From the NCBI GenBank assembly GCA_028704295.1, contig JAQVLF010000024.1:1-10620 (forward strand): a stretch of 10,620 nucleotides of DNA. The letters run 5' to 3'. The notes beneath the pieces are model-generated. The model searched no databases. It was not told where the DNA came from and saw nothing but the letters and a program-made list of their open reading frames with translations. Source of the stretch: Minisyncoccota bacterium. GTDB lineage: Bacteria; Patescibacteriota; Minisyncoccia; Minisyncoccales; Minisyncoccaceae. The position numbers and the translations under genes were made by a program. Below, piece after piece: positions 5,380 through 10,620 of the stretch; positions within the stretch are counted from its first letter, which is position 1, and each line of letters begins with the position of its first letter.

Positions 5380-7779
5380 ATGAAATACGAACCTAAAAAT
5401 TTTGAAAAAAAATGGCAAGAGATATGGGAGAAAGAAAATGCTTTTAAGACAGATGAAACAGGAGCTAAACCTAAGTGCTATATCTTAGATATGTTTCCAT
5501 ATCCATCAGGTGTAGGACTCCATGTAGGGCATTTCAAGGGCTATGTTGCTACTGATATTTTATCAAGATTAAGGAGAATGCAGGGGTATAATGTGTTGCA
5601 TCCAATGGGATGGGATGCTTTTGGACTTCCTGCAGAAAACTATGCTATTAGGACAGGTACCCATCCAGAAATAATAACTAAGGAAAATGTTAAAAACATT
5701 AAAAGACAGATGAAAGATGCTGGATTATCTTTTGATTGGTCTCGTGAAATTGATACAACTGATCCAGATTATTATAAATGGACACAATTCATATTTTTAA
5801 AGATGTTTGAAAAGGGACTTGCATATGAAGCAAATATGCCTATCAATTGGTGTCCATCATGCAAGACTGGATTAGCTAATGAAGAGGTTGTTAATGGAGA
5901 ATGCGAGAGATGCGGAACACCTGTTGAACAAAGAAATATTAGGCAATGGGTTTTAAAAATTACAAAATACGCAGATAGGCTCTTAGATGATTTAGAAGGA
6001 TTAGATTGGCCAGAAAAAATTAAGGAAATGCAAAAAAATTGGATTGGAAGATCAGAAGGAGGAGAAATCATTTTTAAAGTAGATGGAAAGGATGTAAAAA
6101 TTTTTACAACAAGACCAGATACATTATTTGGCTGCACTTACATTGTTCTTGCTCCTGAGAATAAATTAGTTTTAGAATTTAAAGATAGAATTTCTAATTG
6201 GGATGAGGTTGAAGAATACTTAAGCAAGACAAAATTAAAAACAGAAAGGGAGAGAATTTCAGAAGTAAAAGATAAGACAGGAGTAGAACTTTTAGGAATA
6301 AAAGCCATTAATCCAATTAATGGAAAAGAAATTCCCGTTTTTGTAGCTGACTATGTTTTAGCTCATTATGGGACAGGAGCTGTTATGGCTGTTCCGGCAC
6401 ACGATGAAAGAGATTATGAATTTGCAAATAAATTTAATTTAGAAATTATAGAAGTTATAAAAGGAGGAGATGTTTCAAAAGAGGCATATATTGGAGAAGG
6501 TGCTTTAATCAATTCAGATGATTTTAATGGATTAAGTTCAAATGTTGCGAAAGAAAGAATTATAGAGTTCTTAGAAGAAAAAGGGCTAGCTAAAAAGCAG
6601 ATTAATTATAAATTAAGAGATTGGATTTTCTCACGCCAGCGTTATTGGGGCGAACCTATACCGCTAATTCATTGTCCTAAATGTGGAATTGTTCCTGTGC
6701 CTTTTCGTGAGCTTCCACTTATACTTCCAAAAGTTGAAAGTTACGAGCCAACAGGAACAGGAGAGTCTCCTCTTGCAAATATAGATGAATGGGTGAATGT
6801 TAAATGTCCAATTTGCAATGAAGATGCAAAAAGAGAAACAAATACAATGCCTCAATGGGCAGGATCTTGTTGGTACTATTTAAGATTTATTGATCCTAAG
6901 AATAAAAAAGAAATTGTAAATAAAAAGGATGAGGAACATTTTATGCCAGTTGATCTTTATGTTGGAGGAGCAGAACATGCAGTACTTCATCTTCTATATG
7001 CACGTTTCTGGCACAAATTTCTGTATGATATTAATGTAGTTTCAGAAAAAGAGCCTTTTAAAAAATTAAGGAATGTTGGTTTAATTTTAGCAGGAGACGG
7101 CCAAAAAATGAGCAAGTCAAAGGGAAATACGGTGTCATCTGAAGATGTTATCAATGAATACGGAGTAGACGCTTTAAGAGTTTATGAAATGTTTATGGGA
7201 CCATTTTTCGATGCCATTGCTTGGAATACGCAAGGCTTAAAAGGAGTTTATAGGTTTCTAAACAGACTATGGGATTTTTGCTACAAATGTAAAGATAATA
7301 ATTTTGAATCTTCAAAAGACATTTTAAGGGAAGAAAATGTTTTGATTAAAAAAGTGAAAGAAGATTTAGAAGGAATGAAATTCAATACAGCTATTTCTGC
7401 TTTTATGGAATTTTTAAATTTTGCAGAAGAAAAAGAAAATGAAACTTCTGGAAGAACAATTGAAAATGTTTTAAGAATATTTTATCCTTTTGCTCCTCAT
7501 ATGACAGAAGAATTATGGAAGGTTTTTCAAAATGAAAATTATATCCATGAAGAAAATTTTCCAAATTATGATGAAGCATTGATTCAAAAAGATGTAATGG
7601 AGTTAGTTGTTCAGATTAATGGAAAAGTAAGGGATAAAATTGAAGTAAGTGCAAATCTTTCAAAAGAAGAACTAGAGAAGATTGCACTAAATAGTGAAAA
7701 GGTTATAAAATGGATAGAGGGAAAAGAAATCAAAAAAATGATTTTTATTCCTCCTAAATTAATTAGTATTGTAATATAA
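5380..7779 (+). CDS. leuS: Leucyl-tRNA synthetase
   Basis: A class I aminoacyl-tRNA synthetase that charges tRNA-Leu, cytoplasmic, 799 residues (E. coli LeuRS is 860). The ATP-binding HIGH-like motif is HVGH (residues 48-51) within PYPSGVGLHVGHFKGYVATD. KMSKS is at 576-580 (GQKMSKSKGN). A zinc-type cluster WCPSCKTGLANEE...CERCG uses Cys158, 161, 175 and 178. The CP1 editing domain shows the threonine-rich TTRPDTLFG (from 243) and HYGTGAVMAVPAHDERD, with the editing aspartate at about 342, so post-transfer editing should be intact. A further Cys-containing segment (HCPKCG, VKCPICN) precedes WAGSCWYYLR. The anticodon-binding bundle and a C-terminal domain (VQINGKVRDKIEV) complete it. The start at 5380 gives the usual opening MKYEPKNFEKKWQEIWE. 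glmS begins 1 nt after its stop. No T-box leader is visible. Confidence 0.98.
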   Translation: MKYEPKNFEKKWQEIWEKENAFKTDETGAKPKCYILDMFPYPSGVGLHVGHFKGYVATDILSRLRRMQGYNVLHPMGWDAFGLPAENYAIRTGTHPEIITKENVKNIKRQMKDAGLSFDWSREIDTTDPDYYKWTQFIFLKMFEKGLAYEANMPINWCPSCKTGLANEEVVNGECERCGTPVEQRNIRQWVLKITKYADRLLDDLEGLDWPEKIKEMQKNWIGRSEGGEIIFKVDGKDVKIFTTRPDTLFGCTYIVLAPENKLVLEFKDRISNWDEVEEYLSKTKLKTERERISEVKDKTGVELLGIKAINPINGKEIPVFVADYVLAHYGTGAVMAVPAHDERDYEFANKFNLEIIEVIKGGDVSKEAYIGEGALINSDDFNGLSSNVAKERIIEFLEEKGLAKKQINYKLRDWIFSRQRYWGEPIPLIHCPKCGIVPVPFRELPLILPKVESYEPTGTGESPLANIDEWVNVKCPICNEDAKRETNTMPQWAGSCWYYLRFIDPKNKKEIVNKKDEEHFMPVDLYVGGAEHAVLHLLYARFWHKFLYDINVVSEKEPFKKLRNVGLILAGDGQKMSKSKGNTVSSEDVINEYGVDALRVYEMFMGPFFDAIAWNTQGLKGVYRFLNRLWDFCYKCKDNNFESSKDILREENVLIKKVKEDLEGMKFNTAISAFMEFLNFAEEKENETSGRTIENVLRIFYPFAPHMTEELWKVFQNENYIHEENFPNYDEALIQKDVMELVVQINGKVRDKIEVSANLSKEELEKIALNSEKVIKWIEGKEIKKMIFIPPKLISIVI

Positions 7780-7780
7780 T

Positions 7781-9565
7781 ATGTGCGGCATAATTGGATA
7801 TATTGGAGAAAAACAAGCTTATCCTATTGTTATCAATGGGCTTAAAAAATTAGAATACAGAGGTTATGATTCTTATGGAATCTGTGTTTTAGACAATGAA
7901 AAAGTTTTTTTAAAAAAGAGAGTCGGACAAATTTTAGAAGAAGGAGAAAGTGAATTTAATGGATGCGTCTCGATTGGGCACGACAGATGGGCAAGTACCG
8001 GCGGAGTATGTGAAAAAAATGCACACCCTCATGAATATAATGGATTTTATGTAGTGCATAATGGAATAATTGAGAACTATAAAGAGCTTAAAGAAGATTT
8101 AATTAAAAAGGGACATATATTTAATTCTGATACAGATACAGAAGTCATTGCTCACTTAATTTCGGAAGAATTCAACGGAAACTTAGAAGATGCTGCAAGA
8201 AAAGCTTTAAAAAAGATTATTGGAAGCTATGGAATAGCAGTAGTTTCTCCAAAAGACAAAGATAAAATTGTTATAGCTAAAATGTCTTCTCCTATTATTA
8301 TTGGAATATGTAAGGACGGGCACATCGTTGCTTCTGATCCTTCTGCTGTAATTGATTATACGAAGCAAATTATAACTTTAGATGATGGAGAAATGGCAGT
8401 TTTAAGAAAAGACAGCTATATGATCTTAAAAGAAAAAAAGATTGAGACAATTGATTGGGAAAGCGATTCAATAAGCAAAGGAGATTATGCCCATTATATG
8501 CTTAAAGAGATCATGGAGGAGTCTAAAGTAATTGAGTCTGCAACAATGGGAAGACTATTGGATAATAATGTAAAATTAGGAGGTTTAGAATCTTCAAAAG
8601 AAAGATTGGAAGAAGCTAATAAAATATTTTTAATTGGATGCGGGACTGGATATTATGCAGCTAAGACAGGCGAGTATTTAATGGAGGAAATCGGAGGCAT
8701 AGATGCGGAGGCTCATATGGGTTCTGAAATTCGTTATAGAAATCCAAGATTAGATAGAAATGAGGCAGCTATATTTGTTTCTCAATCAGGAGAAACAGCT
8801 GACAATTTAGCTGCTTTAAAAAAATTTAAAGATGCGGGCGTTTTAACTTTGGGAGTGACTAATGCAATAGGATCTACTCAAACAAGAGAAACTGAGGGGG
8901 GGGTTTATACAAGATGCGGGCCTGAAATCGCTGTTGCTTCAACAAAAGCATTTATTGGGCAAATTACAGTTTTAACAATGATTTCAATATTTCTAGGCAG
9001 GCAAAGAAATTTAAGCGAGAAAAAGGCAGAAGAAGTTATTAAAGAGTTAAGAGATATTCCTTTTAAAGCCGAGCTAATTTTAAACAATAGAGAAGAGATA
9101 AATAATATTGTTCAAAAATATTTAAGATTTAAAGATTTTTGGTTTATAGGACGAAAGTTTAATTATCCGATTGCAATGGAAGGGGCTCTCAAATTAAAAG
9201 AGATTTCATATATTCATGCTGAAGGTACTCCTGGGGGGGAATTAAAGCATGGGCCACTAGCTTTAATAGATGAGAATTGTCCAACAGTTGCATTGTGTCC
9301 AAGAGACAGCGTATATGATAAAATGCTTTCAAACATTGAAGAAGTAAAAGCAAGAAATGGAAAAGTAATTGCAATTGCGAGTGAGGGAGATAATAAAATA
9401 AAAGAGATTGTGGACGATGTTATTTATATCCCAAAAACAATAGAAGCATTAACTCCTATCTTAACAGCAATTCCTCTTCATTTATTTGCTTACTACTTTG
9501 CGCTTGCTTTAAAAAGAGACATCGACAAGCCAAGAAATTTAGCCAAGAGCGTAACTGTTGAATAA
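7781..9565 (+). CDS. glmS: Glutamine--fructose-6-phosphate aminotransferase (isomerizing)
   Basis: Makes glucosamine-6-phosphate from fructose-6-phosphate and glutamine, the first committed step to UDP-GlcNAc for peptidoglycan and glycans. 594 residues, full length. The N-terminal class II glutaminase starts MCGIIGYIG, with Cys2 becoming the catalytic N-terminal Cys. It has HDRWAS (Arg69), NAHPH (80-84), VHNGIIENY (Asn94, Gly95) and SDTDTE. Two SIS isomerase domains follow: VSQSGETADN (about 335-343), GGVYTRCGPEIAVASTKAF and KLKEISYIHAEGTPGGELKHG, ending in the classic PRNLAKSVTVE. Differences from the E. coli pattern include GHDRWASTGG where GHTRWATHG is usual, GCGTGYYA where a Ser normally follows CGT, and EGTPGGELKHG for EAYAAGELKHG; these do not remove catalytic residues. 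It follows leuS by 1 nt without a ribosome binding site, so it depends on leuS transcription and probably translational coupling. No glmS ribozyme is possible in that 1-nt gap. Confidence 0.98.
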   Translation: MCGIIGYIGEKQAYPIVINGLKKLEYRGYDSYGICVLDNEKVFLKKRVGQILEEGESEFNGCVSIGHDRWASTGGVCEKNAHPHEYNGFYVVHNGIIENYKELKEDLIKKGHIFNSDTDTEVIAHLISEEFNGNLEDAARKALKKIIGSYGIAVVSPKDKDKIVIAKMSSPIIIGICKDGHIVASDPSAVIDYTKQIITLDDGEMAVLRKDSYMILKEKKIETIDWESDSISKGDYAHYMLKEIMEESKVIESATMGRLLDNNVKLGGLESSKERLEEANKIFLIGCGTGYYAAKTGEYLMEEIGGIDAEAHMGSEIRYRNPRLDRNEAAIFVSQSGETADNLAALKKFKDAGVLTLGVTNAIGSTQTRETEGGVYTRCGPEIAVASTKAFIGQITVLTMISIFLGRQRNLSEKKAEEVIKELRDIPFKAELILNNREEINNIVQKYLRFKDFWFIGRKFNYPIAMEGALKLKEISYIHAEGTPGGELKHGPLALIDENCPTVALCPRDSVYDKMLSNIEEVKARNGKVIAIASEGDNKIKEIVDDVIYIPKTIEALTPILTAIPLHLFAYYFALALKRDIDKPRNLAKSVTVE

Positions 9566-9591
9566 AAAAAGATTAAGTTATTTCCTTAATC
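9564..9591 (-). terminator. Terminator of the minus-strand hypothetical gene
   Basis: GATTAAG (9571-9577) and CTTAATC (9585-9591) form a perfect 7-bp stem with a 7-nt loop. On the minus strand the stem is followed by seven T residues (complement of A7 at 9564-9570). The hairpin overlaps the last codons and the stop (9573-9575) of the minus gene. In the plus direction no T-tract follows, so it is not an obvious terminator for glmS, although the stem may still help. Confidence 0.6.
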
Positions 9592-10070
9592 CGTATATTT
9601 GAACCTCTAATATCTATAATGAATTTTTTGGGAAAAGCATTTGCGCAATCAAGTGCGTTTTTTCTGCTTTTTACATAATAAAAAGTATTGTATACACCTT
9701 TTATAAGAGGCTCGCTTCCTATGCAGATTTTGTAATGCATTTCATTAAAAGAAAAAATATTTATATCAAAAAGGATTTTATTGAATATTGTTTGCCTTTC
9801 AGGCTCTTCAAAAATCATTTTCCAATATTTACTCCAATCAATGATTATTTTTCCATTTTTTTTGCTTAAGAAATTTTTAGCTTTGCAGTTTTTGAACGTT
9901 TCATTCCATTCTTCCTCTGCACATTTTGGACAGATGAAAGATTGTTTCACAAGCATTACATCAAAGCCACAGTTAGACAAAAAACTGAATTCTAAAGCAT
10001 CATTTTTTGTGCCTATTTTGCCGCATCTAACGCATTTCTTTAGTCTACTACAACAACCTTCTGCTATCAT
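9573..10070 (-). CDS. Hypothetical protein with two CxxC pairs (zinc-ribbon-like N-terminus)
   Basis: A 165-residue protein I do not recognise. The N-terminal 60 residues carry CVRCGKIG (Cys13, Cys16) and SFICPKCAEEEW (Cys47, Cys50), a spacing consistent with a four-cysteine zinc ribbon. Extra cysteines lie at 6, 7 and 34. The rest (about 65-165) has no membrane segment and mixes hydrophobic strands with basic residues (KNGKIIIDWSKYWKMIF, KKFIIDIRGSNIRIKEIT), suggesting a small alpha/beta domain. It ends in its own terminator and converges with glmS with a 7-nt gap between the two stop codons. It is divergent from the DUF218 gene, with about 106 nt between start codons. Composition matches the neighbouring genes. 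The clean open frame, a TATAAT upstream and a terminator at the end support a real expressed gene. Function unknown; nucleic-acid binding is only a possibility. Confidence 0.7.
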   Translation of the reverse strand: MIAEGCCSRLKKCVRCGKIGTKNDALEFSFLSNCGFDVMLVKQSFICPKCAEEEWNETFKNCKAKNFLSKKNGKIIIDWSKYWKMIFEEPERQTIFNKILFDINIFSFNEMHYKICIGSEPLIKGVYNTFYYVKSRKNALDCANAFPKKFIIDIRGSNIRIKEIT

Positions 10071-10082
10071 TATTATGCCCCC

Positions 10083-10088
10083 ATTATA
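10083..10088 (-). promoter_or_regulatory. Consensus -10 box (TATAAT) for the minus-strand gene
   Basis: A perfect TATAAT on the minus strand lies 12 nt before the ATG at 10070. Five G residues follow directly, an unusual G-rich discriminator in this AT-rich DNA. No good -35 box is seen 16-18 nt upstream. If the five Gs were transcribed they could also pair weakly with the anti-Shine-Dalgarno (CCUCC with one G-U pair), but the predicted start of transcription lies after them. Confidence 0.4.
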
Positions 10089-10131
10089 ATTTGTTAAAGG
10101 TACAAGTATATTTTATCACTTTTTAATTAAT

Positions 10132-10174
10132 TTTCAATTCTTGCTTTTATTTTTCATAAAAGTAATAATTGAAA
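10132..10174. repeat. 43-nt nested palindrome over the DUF218 gene promoter
   Basis: TTTCAATT (10132-10139) pairs with AATTGAAA (10167-10174), and CTTTTAT (10144-10150) pairs with ATAAAAG (10156-10162), around a 5-nt loop (TTTTC). The 4-nt segments between outer and inner arms do not pair. The element ends 2 nt before the ATG at 10177 and covers the whole predicted promoter, so it could be an operator for a dimeric or tetrameric regulator. If transcription starts upstream, it could instead be a hairpin that hides the start codon. Confidence 0.6.
10141..10169 (+). promoter_or_regulatory. Putative promoter of the DUF218 gene
   Basis: TTGCTT (10141-10146), a 17-nt spacer and AATAAT (10164-10169, five of six matches to TATAAT), then 7 nt to the ATG at 10177. 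This again predicts a leaderless mRNA. It lacks the TGN extension seen at the other promoters and lies inside the nested palindrome. Confidence 0.4.
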
Positions 10175-10176
10175 CA

Positions 10177-10620
10177 ATGATTAAATATATCATATACTTT
10201 TTATCAATCATAATTTTAATTTGCTTAGGGGTTAATCTCTTGATTTTGGATTATTCAAGAGATATTAAGGATATTAGTGATTTAGAAGAATCCCAAGTAG
10301 CATTAGTTCTAGGGGCAAGAGTATATAACGACCGCGCAAGTGATATTTTTAAAGATAGGCTAGATTCAGCCATAGAATTGTATGCGCAGAAGAAAGCAAA
10401 AAAAATTTTAGTCAGTGGAGATCATGGAACTAAAAGTTATGACGAAGTAAATATTGCAAAAAGTTATTTATTAAGCAATAATATTAAAGAGGAAGATATA
10501 TTTTTAGATCACGCAGGATTTGATACATATGATAGTCTTTATAGAGCAAAAGAAGTTTTTCAAATAAATAATGCTATTATTATTTCTCAGAGCTTTCATT
10601 TGCCTAGAGCTTTATATATT
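10177..10620 (+). CDS. SanA/YdcF-type DUF218 membrane protein, N-terminal 148 residues (runs off the window)
   Basis: The frame opens at ATG 10177 and is still open at the last base. Residues 4-24 (YIIYFLSIIILICLGVNLLIL) form one membrane helix near the N-terminus, with the following domain probably outside the membrane. The DUF218 core is clear: VALVLGARV (41-49), RLDSAIELY (61-69), ILVSGDHGTKSYDEV (77-91), DIFLDHAGFDTYDS (107-120) and IISQSFHLPRALYI (135-148). This order matches SanA, the E. coli protein linked to vancomycin exclusion at high temperature, and related YdcF-like proteins; the biochemical activity of the group is poorly defined and an envelope role is usual. Full SanA-like proteins are about 200-240 residues, so about 50-90 are missing. 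The start is supported by the hydrophobic helix and a -10 box 7 nt upstream. Confidence 0.9.
   Translation, partial: MIKYIIYFLSIIILICLGVNLLILDYSRDIKDISDLEESQVALVLGARVYNDRASDIFKDRLDSAIELYAQKKAKKILVSGDHGTKSYDEVNIAKSYLLSNNIKEEDIFLDHAGFDTYDSLYRAKEVFQINNAIIISQSFHLPRALYI

Noticed and set aside
5772..6855. Minus-strand ORFs inside leuS
   Set aside because: The plus frame encodes uninterrupted LeuRS motifs; these are antisense shadows.
8896..8903. G8 run in glmS as a frameshift site
   Set aside because: The frame continues correctly through it (EGGVYTRCGPE), matching the family on both sides.
8905..9374. Minus-strand ORFs inside glmS
   Set aside because: Shadows of the glmS frame.
9781..10089. Plus-strand 102-codon ORF opposite the hypothetical gene
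   Set aside because: The minus frame has paired CxxC motifs, a consensus -10 and a terminator; the plus ORF is low-complexity (Phe/Ser/Leu-rich), typical of an antisense shadow.
1..10620. tRNA, rRNA, CRISPR array or insertion-sequence transposase
   Set aside because: No cloverleaf with a CCA-ready acceptor, no regular direct repeats and no transposase motifs were seen on either strand by eye.

Overview
The window is AT-rich, has short intergenic gaps and no recognisable Shine-Dalgarno motifs. It fits a Candidate Phyla Radiation (Patescibacteria) genome. Supporting signs are a short methionyl-tRNA synthetase without the C-terminal tRNA-binding domain, a type IV pilin-like protein fused to a LamG domain, an AbiEii-type nucleotidyltransferase beside a small DUF6922-like protein, and compact core enzymes. 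tatD ends in TGA, so UGA is a stop here; this argues against the UGA=Gly lineages (Gracilibacteria, Absconditabacteria). The phylum is inferred from gene style, not from a marker tree.

Layout: 1-587 is the 3' end of metG. 613-1496 is a two-gene cassette (DUF6922-like protein, then AbiEii-like nucleotidyltransferase). Each gene is broken by one base at a homopolymer: an A7 that includes a perfect A_AAA_AAA slippery site, and a C4. 1497-1745 has no gene I can support. 1808-2656 encodes a prepilin-like LamG protein ended by a hairpin terminator. 2714-4695 is a two-gene operon (tatD, then an MtaD/SsnA-type amidohydrolase) with an ATGA overlap. 4678-4884 on the minus strand holds a decayed gene resembling an ASCH/PUA-like protein. 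4973-5269 is an unrecognised 98-codon ORF with unusual composition, followed by a cluster of hairpins. 5380-9565 is a leuS-glmS operon with a 1-nt gap. 9573-10070 (minus) encodes an unrecognised 165-residue protein with two CxxC pairs. 10177 to the end is the start of a SanA/YdcF-type DUF218 membrane protein.

Function: the core genes supply aminoacyl-tRNAs (MetG, LeuS), UDP-GlcNAc precursor for the envelope (GlmS), nuclease/proofreading activity (TatD), deamination of adenosine-type nucleosides (MtaD-like) and an envelope-linked DUF218 protein. Accessory material is inserted between the housekeeping blocks: a possible toxin/defence pair, a surface pilin-lectin, the ASCH relic and the 98-codon ORF.

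The most striking regulatory pattern is that several operon-head genes (613, 2714, 5380, 10177) have a -10-like hexamer ending only 6-7 nt before the ATG, usually with a TGN extension and a -35-like box 16-17 nt upstream. That predicts leaderless mRNAs. Two 43-nt interrupted palindromes lie at the leuS and sanA promoters.
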